Assembly (NCBI RefSeq): GCF_011300215.1
Contig: NZ_CP049866.1
Location: 3,659,001 to 3,723,000, forward strand
Direction: 5' to 3'
Length of the DNA: 64,000 nt
Source of the DNA: Nocardioides piscis
GTDB taxonomy: Bacteria > Actinomycetota > Actinomycetes > Propionibacteriales > Nocardioidaceae
In this document: positions 1-7,905 of the stretch, piece by piece
How the letters are laid out: every line of letters starts with the position of its first letter
Position numbering within the stretch: position 1 is the stretch's first letter
Notes under the pieces: model-generated
What the model was told of the DNA's origin: nothing
Database searches by the model: none
Seen by the model: only the letters and a program-made list of their open reading frames with translations
Made by a program: the position numbers and the translations under genes

Positions 1-1
1 G

Positions 2-612
2 ATCTATCAATCCTTTGCCCGGATCCCCCTGGGCATCGCGGTCACGATCGAGTTCATCGGTCCGCTCACGCTCGCCGCGGTGGGATTTCGCCGTCGTCGT
101 GACCTGGCCTGGGTCGCGCTGGCAGCTGCCGGGGTCGCGCTCCTGGGACTCGAGCGCACAGCCCTCGACCCAGCCGGGGTGGCGTTCGCCGTCGTGGCGG
201 GGGCTGCGTGGGCGGCATACATCCTGCTCAGCGCCCGAACCGGTCGCCGCTGGCCCGGGCTCGACGGCCTGGCCATCGCGAGCGCGATCGCGACGCTGCT
301 GTTCACGGCACCAGCCGCCGTCTCGGGGGTACGGGCTTGCTGGACCCCCGCGTGCTGGTGATCGGCGCACTGGTGGGGTTGCTCAGCTCGGTCATCCCCT
401 ACAGCGCGGAACTGGTGGCCCTTCGATCTCTGGCGCCCAACGTCTTCGGGATCTTGATGAGCCTCGAGCCGGCCGCGGCAGCGCTGGCGGCCGCAGTGGT
501 GCTCGGCGAGCTGCTCACCCCGCTCCAGTGGCTGGCGATGGGCTGCGTGATCATCGCCAGCGTCGGTGCGACCCGGGCCCACCCCGTGCTGCGCGAGCCC
601 GCGCCGGACTGA
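2..612 (+). CDS. EamA/DMT-family permease, 5' partial, one apparent frameshift
   Basis: The C-terminal part of a drug/metabolite-transporter superfamily membrane protein; the start lies outside the window. Hydrophobic helices are evident (around LAWVALAAAGVALLGL, and later VLVIGALVGLLSSVIPYS). The typical last-helix segment FGILMSLEPAAAALAA and the following LGEL match the RhtA/EamA type. The reading frame changes near 325-329, a run of five G: the upstream frame stops at 361, while the downstream frame continues cleanly as TGLLDPRVLVIGALVG to 612. One extra G restores the ORF. The exported substrate cannot be told from sequence; amino-acid or metabolite efflux is usual for the family. Confidence 0.8.
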
Positions 613-635
613 GGCCGATCAGGCAGGATCGTCAC

Positions 636-1789
636 ATGCTCACCCCTCCCCGCGCCGGCGGCCTGGGCGTCGTCGCCCTGCTCGTGGTCCTCACTGCCTG
701 CTCACTCGGAGCTGAGTCGCCCCAGGACTCAGGTCCAAGCGTGAGTACGTCGCGGCCGACCGAGGCCCCGTCTGCGGAGCCCTCGAGCCCGTCGACCGAG
801 CCGGGGAGTCCGGAGGTCGTCGGCACCGTCGCGACCGGCTTGGCCGTCCCGTGGGGCATCGCCTTCCTGCCTGACGGGTCGGCGATCGTGACCGAACGCG
901 ACTCGCGGCGAGTGCTCCGGCTGACGCCGGGGGAAGACGCGAGGGCGGAGGTGAGCGAGCTCGGCGAGATCGTCGAGGCTCAGCCCGAGGTCGAGGCAGG
1001 CCTGCTCGGCGTCGCTGTCTCTCCCGAGTTCGCCACGGACAGCACCGTGTTCTTCTACGCCACCACCGACGTGGACAACACCGTCTTCCGCGCCACCCTG
1101 ACGGGCGACCGGCTCGCAGACCCCACGCCTATCCTCACCGGGATCCCGAAGGGGCAGATCCACGACGGAGGCCGGATCGAGTTCGGTCCCGACGGCTTCC
1201 TCTACGTCTCCACCGGGGAGACGGGCGACCCGGGGCTGGCCCAGGACCCCGAGAGCCTGGCCGGCAAGATCCTGCGCATCACCAGCGACGGAGACCCGGC
1301 GCCCGGCAACCCCGAGGCGGACTCCCCCGTCTGGTCGCTGGGACATCGCAACGTCCAGGGCCTGGCCTTCGACGACGCCGACCGGCTGTGGGCCAGCGAG
1401 TTCGGCAGCAGCACGTTCGACGAGCTCAACCAGGTCGAGAAGGGCGGCAACCACGGCTGGCCCGAGGTCGAGGGGACCGGCGGCGGGCCGGAGTTCGTCG
1501 ACCCGCTCGTCACCTGGTCGACCGACGATGCCTCACCGTCGGGTCTGGCGTTCGCCGACGGTTCGCTGTGGATGGCCGCGCTGCGCGGTGAGCGCTTGTG
1601 GCAGGTCCCGCTGAGCGGCGACCGACCGGGCAGGCCGGTCAGCCTGTTCGCGGGCGACTACGGACGGATCCGCACCGTCGTCGCCACCCGGCCGGCGACC
1701 TGTGGGTGGCCACGTCCAACCGGGACGGCCGGGGCACGCCCTCCGAGGACGACGACCGCATCCTGCTCGTCTCCACCGGGCGGAGTTGA
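636..1789 (+). CDS. PQQ-dependent sugar dehydrogenase-like lipoprotein (GSDH fold), one apparent frameshift
   Basis: A secreted six-bladed beta-propeller of the soluble glucose/sorbosone dehydrogenase family (about 384 aa once repaired). The N-terminus is a lipoprotein signal with lipobox LTAC (residues about 19-22), followed by a Ser/Pro/Thr-rich tether. Family motifs follow: VPWGIAFLPDG, EAGLLGVAVSPEF, GQIHDGGRIEFGPDG, YVSTGE and GHRNVQGLAF. The C-terminus is shifted at the C run 1687-1689: with one extra C the protein reads VVATPAGDLWVATSNRDG and ends at 1789. These enzymes oxidise aldose-type sugars outside the membrane using PQQ; the substrate here is unknown. The stop codon lies in the first unit of the 36-bp tandem repeat. 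Confidence 0.85.
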
Positions 1790-1924
1790 GGAAGGCCGAA
1801 GGCCCGTCACGCCAGCGGAGGTTGAGGAAGGCCGAAGGCCCGTCACGCCAGCGGAGGTTGAGGAGGGCCGAAGGCCCGTCACGCCGGCGGAGGTTGAGGA
1901 AGGCCGAAGGCCTGTCACGAAACC
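1785..1924. repeat. 36-bp tandem repeat, about 3.8 copies, between convergent genes
   Basis: Units start at 1785, 1821, 1857 and 1893 with an exact 36-bp period. Each begins gttgagga and contains the hairpin-capable core ggccgaaggcc, followed by cgtcac. Copies differ by single substitutions, and the last is truncated. The first unit provides the TGA stop of the sugar dehydrogenase and the last provides the minus-strand TGA of the ECF S component. No spacers are present, so this is not a CRISPR array. It may act as a bidirectional terminator or belong to a REP-like dispersed family; this is inference. Confidence 0.9.
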
Positions 1925-2711
1925 TCGATCACCGACCGTCGGGACGCCCGCCGCAGGGTGGTCAGGATCGCCGGCCCGAGGACGACCAGCGCCACCGACG
2001 TGGTGATCGCGCGCCCGGTGTCCCAGCTCCCGGTGGAGGTCAGCAGGGTGTAGACGCCGAAGCGGTGCAGGTTCTCCAGCAACGGCGCCCCGGCGACATA
2101 GGACAGCGAACCCTCGTGGCCGGGGACCGCGATGCCCAGCGCGAAGGGCCAGCTGGAGAGGTTCATCAAGATCCCGAAGGCGTACGACGCCGCGATCCCG
2201 TAGGTGACGAGCGCGAGGATCTCCCAGCGACCGTCGAGACGACGGGGCAGGAAGCCGGCGCCCATCCCGATCCAGGCCGACACCAGCATCTGGAACGGCA
2301 GCCATGGACCGACGCCACCAGTCATCAGCGCGGAGGCGAACAGCGACGTACACCCGAGCACGAAGCCGAACCCTGCCCGAAGACCCGCCCCGCGAGGATC
2401 AGCAGGAAGAACACGAGCTCGACCCCGGCGGTCCCGGCACCCAACCCGCGCAGGATCGCGTTGACCGCGGACAGGACGCCCAAGATGGCCAGCACCCGGG
2501 CGTCCATCCCACCCTCGCTGAACTCGGCGAGGACCAGGACGATGACCAGCGGGAGCAGCGCCAAGAAAATGAACGGCGGGTCGATCCGGACCGATTCGGG
2601 GACGTCGAGGAGCAGCGGCCAGCCCAGCATCATCAACCCCGCCACCGAGGCGATCGCCAGCACGATCGCAGAGCGCGGGCGGATGGGGAGGGCCCGCGGC
2701 GACGTGGTCAC
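1915..2711 (-). CDS. ECF transporter S component (putative cobalamin specificity subunit), one apparent frameshift
   Basis: A polytopic membrane protein of about 265 aa, the substrate-binding subunit of an energy-coupling-factor transporter. Five to six hydrophobic helices are visible. The motif pair LAGRVFG and GFGFVLG, then TGGVGPWLPFQM, is typical of the S component in actinobacterial SCO2325-type loci. The two halves lie in different frames meeting at the C run 2376-2378 (plus strand); one extra base joins them as RVFGAGFGFVLG. The GTG start overlaps the stop of the ATPase gene (GTGA). It is the last gene of the riboswitch-controlled operon, so cobalamin or a precursor is the expected substrate (inferred from the riboswitch). 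Confidence 0.8.
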
Positions 2712-4309
2712 GCCCCGGCCCCGTCTGCATGGCGGCGCAGGGCCGCCTCGACCTCGCCGACCCGCAGCCAGGGCGGGCCCAGGATCTTGGTGACCTGGGG
2801 GGCATAGGAGGGGGACGCGACCAGCACCTCGCGAACCGGACCGGCCGAGACCACCTCACCCTCGGCGAGCACCACCACGTCGTCTGCGACGCCGGCCACG
2901 AACTCCACGTCGTGGGTCGCGATCAGCACCGCATGTCCCTGGGCCGCCAGGTCGGTCACGATCGCGGCGAGCGCCGCCTTGGCCGGGTAGTCGAGGCCAC
3001 GAGTGGGTTCGTCGAGGAGCAGCACCCGCGGTCGTGCCGTCAGCACGATGGCCAGGACCAGGGCCAGGCGCTGGCCCTCGGACAGGTCCCTCGGGTGGGT
3101 CTTCCCCTCCACACCGGGGACGAGACGCTCCAGCAGGTCACGACAGGTCCCCGCAGGCGATCCCGCGCCCGCGTCGGCAGCAGCGCACTCGTCGTCGACC
3201 GACTCGAGGTAGAGCAGGTCGGCCGCCGTCTGGGGCACGAGCCCCACGAGGGCACGTCGCGCGGCGGCGTCGAGGCGGGCAGGGTCGGAGCCGGTCACCG
3301 AGACCGATCCCGAACGCCGGGTCCGGGTGCCCTGGAGGGTCCAGATCAGCGTCGACTTGCCTGCCCCGTTGCGGCCCATCAGCGCGGTGACGCGACCGCT
3401 GCGGAGCTCGAGGTCGACTCCGTCCAGGACGGGGACACGGCCGTGGGCGACCGTGAGGCCCCGCGCCGAGAGCAGGGTCTCCCCCTCCTCGGGGACCGGC
3501 GTCGTCGGGACGTCGAGGTCGAGCGAGCGAGCAGCCCTGCGCGCGTCGCGGACGCTCAGCGGGAGCGGTGACCAGCCGGCGGCCCGGCCGAGCCCGATGA
3601 TCGGGGGAACCACCGGTGAGACGGCCAGCACGTCCGGGGTGGAGCCCACGAGCAGCGTGCCGTCGCCCCCCAGCAGGCACATCCGGTCGGCGAAGGGCAC
3701 GACCCGCTCGAGGCGGTGCTCGGCAAGCAGCACCGTGAGCCCGAGGTCGTGGACCAGGCGCGTGAGCGTCGCCAGCACGTCCTCAGCAGCGCTCGGGTCC
3801 AGCGCCGAGGTCGGCTCGTCGAGCACCAGCAGCCGCGGGTGGGTGGTGATGACGGACCCGATCGCGACGCGCTGCTGCTGCCCGCCCGAGAGCGCCCGGA
3901 GGTCGCGGTGTCGCAGGTCGGCGATCCCGAGCAGGTCCAGCGTCTCCTCGACCCGTCGTCGCATCGTGTCGCCGGGCAGTCCCAGCTGCTCCATCCCGTA
4001 GGCGAGCTCCTCCTCCACCGTGTCGGTGACGAAGCCGGCGACCGGGTCCTGACCGACGTAGCCGACCACGTGGGCGCGCTCTCGCGGCGGCTGGTCGATC
4101 ACGCTGACCCCGTCGAGCAGGATGTCGCCGCGCAGCGTGCCGCCGCTGAAGCGGGGGACCAGGCCGGTGAGCACTCCCAGCAGCGTCGACTTGCCGACGC
4201 CGGTGCGGCCGGAGACGAGGACGAGCTCGCCCTCCTCCAGCGTCAGGTCGACGCCACCCAGCACCGGCCGCTCGTCGTAGGTGAAGTGGATGTCGCGCAG
4301 CTCGATCAC
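2708..4309 (-). CDS. ECF transporter fused ATP-binding protein (two ABC domains)
   Basis: A 533-aa cytoplasmic protein with tandem ABC ATPase domains, equivalent to EcfA1 and EcfA2 in one chain. Domain 1 has Walker A GRTGVGKST, signature LSGGQQQR and Walker B LLVLDEPTS. Domain 2 has Walker A GRNGAGKST, a divergent signature LSEGQRLA and Walker B LLLDEPTRG. It energises vitamin uptake with the T and S components encoded on either side. The GTG start at 4309 has a good ribosome-binding site (ggaggtg) and overlaps the upstream EcfT stop; its own stop overlaps the S-component start. The proline/alanine-rich linker sits between roughly residues 220 and 270. Confidence 0.92.
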   Translation of the reverse strand: MIELRDIHFTYDERPVLGGVDLTLEEGELVLVSGRTGVGKSTLLGVLTGLVPRFSGGTLRGDILLDGVSVIDQPPRERAHVVGYVGQDPVAGFVTDTVEEELAYGMEQLGLPGDTMRRRVEETLDLLGIADLRHRDLRALSGGQQQRVAIGSVITTHPRLLVLDEPTSALDPSAAEDVLATLTRLVHDLGLTVLLAEHRLERVVPFADRMCLLGGDGTLLVGSTPDVLAVSPVVPPIIGLGRAAGWSPLPLSVRDARRAARSLDLDVPTTPVPEEGETLLSARGLTVAHGRVPVLDGVDLELRSGRVTALMGRNGAGKSTLIWTLQGTRTRRSGSVSVTGSDPARLDAAARRALVGLVPQTAADLLYLESVDDECAAADAGAGSPAGTCRDLLERLVPGVEGKTHPRDLSEGQRLALVLAIVLTARPRVLLLDEPTRGLDYPAKAALAAIVTDLAAQGHAVLIATHDVEFVAGVADDVVVLAEGEVVSAGPVREVLVASPSYAPQVTKILGPPWLRVGEVEAALRRHADGAGA

Positions 4310-5403
4310 GCACCCACCTCCAGCGGAGGCGTCAACGGCTGACGTGGTGGCGGGGCGACCACGGCTGGCAGCGCCCCGACCAGGGCCCCGCCGAGCGCCA
4401 GGACGCTGAGGTAGGGCATCGCCGAGACCGAGGGATGGACGACGAAGGGCTCGCTGCCCGCCAGGCGCCACACGAGAGCGCCCACGACGATCCCGGAGGC
4501 TGCGACGACGACCTCCGCGGTGCGCCAGCGGTCGGGGCGATAGCGCGAGCGCTCGACACGGCGCCCGGCGCTCACGAGGCCGACGACCGCCACCAGGGTC
4601 CCCAGACCGAGCATCGGCCCGGCCAGCAGGCGCGGAGCGCTGTGGTCGAGGAAGGCATAGATGCCGACGCACAGGCCGCAGAGCGCCGTCAGGAGCAGGA
4701 TGCCGGTGGTCCAGCGCTGGGCGAGGGTGGCGGATCCCGCCCTGCCATAGCCCCGCGCGTCCATGCCGGCCGCCAGCGCGAGCGAACGCTCGAGGGCGTC
4801 CTCGAGGACGGGGACGAGGAATCGGCGCAGCCGCCCGATCCGGCGGCTCGCGTCGCCACGCAGGGCCTGCGCCGCGCGCACCCGTCGGGCGCTGTCGGCC
4901 AGCTGGGGGAAGACGGTGACGGCGACGACCAGGGCCGTGCCGATCTCGTACAACGCGGGCGGCATCGACTTCAACAGCCGCTTGGGGTTGGCCAGCGAGT
5001 TGGCCGCACCGATGCAGATCACGATCGCGGCCAGCCGCAGACCGTCGTAGAGCCCCGCCAGGAGCGCCTCCTGGGTGACCGGGCCGAGGAGGCGGATGCC
5101 GGCGACCCAGTCGGGCAGCGGGACGGTCGGCAGGACGAGCAGCACCCGACCGTGGCTGTCTCCCCCGAACACGATCCGGAACAGGACTCGGATGACCACG
5201 ATCGCCACCCCGAGGAGCAGGTAGAGCCGGAACGACCGCGCCCATGGATGGTCGGAACGCCGTGCGATCACCACCGTCGCGGCGACCCCCACGATCAGCA
5301 CGAGCAGCAGCGGGTTGGTGGTGAGGGTGGCCGCGGTGGCGAGCCCGACGGCCCAGACCCACCACGCGACCGGGTGGAGGTCGCGGGCCAGCCGTGGAGT
5401 CAT
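4306..5403 (-). CDS. ECF transporter T component (CbiQ/EcfT family)
   Basis: A 365-aa energy-coupling transmembrane protein of the CbiQ family. The N-terminal helices are followed by the cytoplasmic coupling region, where the family A-R-G-type motif appears as GMDARGYG (about residue 215) after ALRGDASRR. These helices bind the grooves of the two ABC domains. Further helices follow in the C-terminal half. ATG at 5403 overlaps the stop of the anchored DUF4430-like protein (ATGA), and its own stop overlaps the ATPase start, so the operon is translationally coupled. Confidence 0.9.
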   Translation of the reverse strand: MTPRLARDLHPVAWWVWAVGLATAATLTTNPLLLVLIVGVAATVVIARRSDHPWARSFRLYLLLGVAIVVIRVLFRIVFGGDSHGRVLLVLPTVPLPDWVAGIRLLGPVTQEALLAGLYDGLRLAAIVICIGAANSLANPKRLLKSMPPALYEIGTALVVAVTVFPQLADSARRVRAAQALRGDASRRIGRLRRFLVPVLEDALERSLALAAGMDARGYGRAGSATLAQRWTTGILLLTALCGLCVGIYAFLDHSAPRLLAGPMLGLGTLVAVVGLVSAGRRVERSRYRPDRWRTAEVVVAASGIVVGALVWRLAGSEPFVVHPSVSAMPYLSVLALGGALVGALPAVVAPPPRQPLTPPLEVGA

Positions 5404-6317
5404 CGGCCGTGCGTACGGCGCCGCGCCGCCCATGCCATCGCGGCGATCGCGACCAGGAGCAGGACGAGGACGCCCAACGTCACCCAGGTCGGAGCCCTGC
5501 CTGAGGCTGCCACTGGTTCGGCCGCGCCGGCACCCTGAGCACGGGGGGCCGCCTCGGTCGATGCGGTGGAGCTCGGGGCGCCGCCCCGGGGCGAGGCGTC
5601 GGAGGTCCTCGCCGGGGGTGGCTTCGGCTTACCGCTCACGCGCGGGCGTGGTGCCGACGTCGCGACTCCGGACGCACCGTCGCGCGCCGACGGACTCGCA
5701 GCCGATGGGCTCGGCGTCGCCGAGGGCACGTCCGATGCCGTGACTGCCGGCGCCGGGCGGGTGGCCGTGGCTGTGGGTCTGGTCGTGGGGCTTCGGGTCG
5801 GCTTCGGGGCCGTGGTGCTCGGTGACGAAGTGGGGCTCGCATGCGCCGGGGCCGCGGTCGCCGGCACGCGCCGGGCGCTCCCCTGCTGCCAGGCCAGGGC
5901 GACGGCGCCGCCCTCAGGCACCCGGAGGCCGGTCGCGCCGATGGAGGCGTAGGACCAGGCACCGTTCTTCCCATCGCTCCACCACAGGGCCCAGTAGGCG
6001 TCGGCGGGCGGGGTGTTGACGCAGGGCTCGCTCGCGGGGGCTCCGTCAACCCGGCACACGAAGCCGGGCTGGCGTTGCACGTAGTCGAGCACGACCCCGA
6101 CGTCGGCGAACCGGTCGGACGCCGTCTGCCCCGAACCCGCGTCGCACGCCGAGGTGAGCGCACCCCCCAGCGCACCGGGGTCGACGACCACGGTGACGCC
6201 GGTGCTCGAGCCGCAGGCGGCCGCGGCGGCCGGCTCCGCAACCGGACCGAGCGCGCACGTCGCCGCGGCCACCGAGGCGGCCGCGGCGACGAGACGCACG
6301 AGAGGTGCTCTCCTCAC
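5400..6317 (-). CDS. Membrane-anchored SCO2322/DUF4430-like protein, putative extracellular cobalamin-capture partner
   Basis: A 305-aa exported protein. Residues 1-34 form a signal peptide ending in an alanine-rich cleavage region. Residues about 35-150 form a compact domain with four cysteines and the segments FVCRVDGAP, YWALWWSDG and GLRVPEGGAVALAWQ, which look like the DUF4430 beta-domain. Residues about 150-265 are a Pro/Ser/Thr/Ala-rich spacer, then comes a C-terminal transmembrane helix (WVTLGVLVLLLVAIAAMAW) and a basic tail. It lies between the toroid protein and EcfT behind a cobalamin riboswitch. DUF4430 is related to the C-terminal domain of animal transcobalamin; a role in holding B12 at the surface is inference. 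Confidence 0.72.
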   Translation of the reverse strand: MRRAPLVRLVAAAASVAAATCALGPVAEPAAAAACGSSTGVTVVVDPGALGGALTSACDAGSGQTASDRFADVGVVLDYVQRQPGFVCRVDGAPASEPCVNTPPADAYWALWWSDGKNGAWSYASIGATGLRVPEGGAVALAWQQGSARRVPATAAPAHASPTSSPSTTAPKPTRSPTTRPTATATRPAPAVTASDVPSATPSPSAASPSARDGASGVATSAPRPRVSGKPKPPPARTSDASPRGGAPSSTASTEAAPRAQGAGAAEPVAASGRAPTWVTLGVLVLLLVAIAAMAWAARRRTHGR

Positions 6318-6327
6318 GGGTGGGATC

Positions 6328-7683
6328 TCAGTTGCTGACCGCGATGCGGGCCTTGGCCGACCCTGCGGCTGTCTTGACCTTCACCACGCGCACCTTGTTG
6401 CCGGTGGGCATCGTGAGCTTACGCGTGACCGGCTTGGTGGAGGCCTTGCCGACGATCCGCTTCGCGTCGCCCTTGACGGAGACGCAGGCGCGCTCGCCGG
6501 GATCGAGGCCCCAGACCTTGACGCGGACCTTGTCGCCGGCCTCGGCGGACGACCGCTTCAGGGTGACGCTGAGCTCATCGGTGGAAGCAGACGCCCACTG
6601 CAGGACGGCCATTCCCTGGGCGGTGGCACGACGCCACTGTGCCCGCACGTCGCCGGCCGAGATCCCGGAGTTTCGGGCAGCCTTGACGGCCTTCGCGTCA
6701 TAGGCGATAGCGCCAATGTCCTTGGTCAGCGCGCTGCGGCAGCGGCTCCTGTCGACGGGCTGCTGCTTGCGGACCCAGGTCGCGGCCCTGGCGGCGGCGT
6801 CCTTGTCCTTGACCAGGCCCAGGGCCCAGCCGGACAGTCCGGTGCTGTTGGAGTTGCCGGCGAAGGAGCCGTTCTTCTTCTGCTGGCTCGCGAGCCACGC
6901 GGTCGCCTTGTCGAGGGCAGGCTTCACGGCCGGTCCCTTGGCGTCACCCTCGAGCAGGTTGACGACCGCGAGCGCGGTGGCATCGATGCTCGGCTCGGAG
7001 CCGGGCTGGCCCTCCGCGCAGCCCTGCGCGCCCGAGGTCTTGTCCTTGGTGAAGCCCTCACGGAAGAAGCCCGACGTGCACTGCTGGGCGAGGAGGAAGC
7101 CGAGCGCGTCAGCGGCGCGCTGCGACTTGGCCTCGGTGAGCGCACGGACGGCGAACGACTGGCCGAGGGTGTTGGCGTAGTCGCCGTACGACGACTTGTC
7201 CTCGATACGTCCGACGATCGGGGAGGTCGAGCTGACGCGCTCCTCCAGCCGGGTCACGAGGTTGACGCCGCCGTAGGAGGTCGGGTTGGCCCCGGTCACG
7301 CGGGCGAACGTCGCGGCCTTGGCCACCGCGCCGGCGTAGGTGCTGCCCTTGTCGCCGAAGGCGTCGCCGGAGATGTAGTCGTTGACCACGGACTGGAACG
7401 CAGCGTTGATCGTCGCCACTGCGCCCTTCTCACCGGCCTGGTCGAGCGCGAAGCCGGAGTCGAGGGTCAGGCCGAAGTCGGTGTAGCCGCCGGCGTCCAT
7501 GAGACCGTCGATTAGCTCGTCCTCGAGCCACGAGCCGGCAACGGTGATGGCTGTGTCGTCGGTCTTGGCGGGCGTGGTCGGCTCGGCCGCGGCCGGCTGA
7601 GCGAGCGTGGCGAGGGCCAGGGCAGCGGTGGCCGCCAGGCCGGCACCCCGGCGCCAGGTGTGGGGGCGCATTGCGTGAGTCAT
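6328..7683 (-). CDS. Secreted alpha/alpha-toroid (prenyltransferase/squalene-oxidase repeat) protein of the cobalamin operon
   Basis: A 451-aa secreted protein, first gene of the operon. Residues 1-33 are a signal peptide ending AQPAAA. The middle (about 50-330) has helical-pair repeats of the terpene-cyclase/prenyltransferase toroid type, for example AWLASQQKKNGSF and LGFLLAQQCTSGFF. None of the catalytic DxDD or DDxxD motifs of cyclases is visible, so it is probably a binding barrel. The last 90 residues look like an all-beta Ig-like domain. ATG 7683 has a strong ribosome-binding site (ggaagga) that lies partly inside a hairpin. Alpha6/alpha6 barrels form the N-terminal half of intrinsic factor and transcobalamin; the cobalamin-binding role is inferred. 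Confidence 0.75.
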   Translation of the reverse strand: MTHAMRPHTWRRGAGLAATAALALATLAQPAAAEPTTPAKTDDTAITVAGSWLEDELIDGLMDAGGYTDFGLTLDSGFALDQAGEKGAVATINAAFQSVVNDYISGDAFGDKGSTYAGAVAKAATFARVTGANPTSYGGVNLVTRLEERVSSTSPIVGRIEDKSSYGDYANTLGQSFAVRALTEAKSQRAADALGFLLAQQCTSGFFREGFTKDKTSGAQGCAEGQPGSEPSIDATALAVVNLLEGDAKGPAVKPALDKATAWLASQQKKNGSFAGNSNSTGLSGWALGLVKDKDAAARAATWVRKQQPVDRSRCRSALTKDIGAIAYDAKAVKAARNSGISAGDVRAQWRRATAQGMAVLQWASASTDELSVTLKRSSAEAGDKVRVKVWGLDPGERACVSVKGDAKRIVGKASTKPVTRKLTMPTGNKVRVVKVKTAAGSAKARIAVSN

Positions 7684-7691
7684 GCTGTCCT

Positions 7692-7709
7692 TCCCGCTGT
7701 CGAGCGGGA
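7692..7709 (-). promoter_or_regulatory. RBS-sequestering hairpin, probable expression platform of the cobalamin riboswitch
   Basis: On the minus strand tcccgct and agcggga pair over a 4-nt loop (7-bp stem). The right arm overlaps the Shine-Dalgarno sequence ggaagga (7688-7694) of the gene starting at 7683. It lies about 40 nt after the aptamer, as expected for a translation-control platform. Confidence 0.6.
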
Positions 7710-7749
7710 GGCGCCGGGCGGCGACACCCGCTGTTTTCCTCGCAGCGTG

Positions 7750-7886
7750 GTTGTCAGTGCCTGCACGGGCGGTCCGGCTCGCGCCCCGACTAGGTCGGGA
7801 CGCCTACGGTTGCGGGTCAGCGCCGGAATTGGACCGGCTTCCCCGTGGCAGGCAGATGTTGGTTTCCGTGGGCACACTAACAGCGC
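7750..7886 (-). promoter_or_regulatory. Cobalamin (B12) riboswitch aptamer
   Basis: Read on the minus strand, the interval upstream of the operon carries the conserved cobalamin-aptamer core. It has acggggaagccggt, a short paired element with attccgg, then cgctgacccgcaaccgta at 7822-7805, and the closing agccggacc...gcccgtgcagg near 7780-7760. The order and spacing match the B12 riboswitches upstream of actinobacterial cobalamin uptake genes. The boundaries are approximate. It lies between gatB (stop 7906) and the operon it should control. Confidence 0.88.
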
Positions 7887-7905
7887 CGCTCTCCACCATG
7901 CTCTT

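Noticed and set aside
1785..1924. CRISPR array
   Set aside because: The 36-bp units are directly abutting with no spacers, and no cas gene is present.
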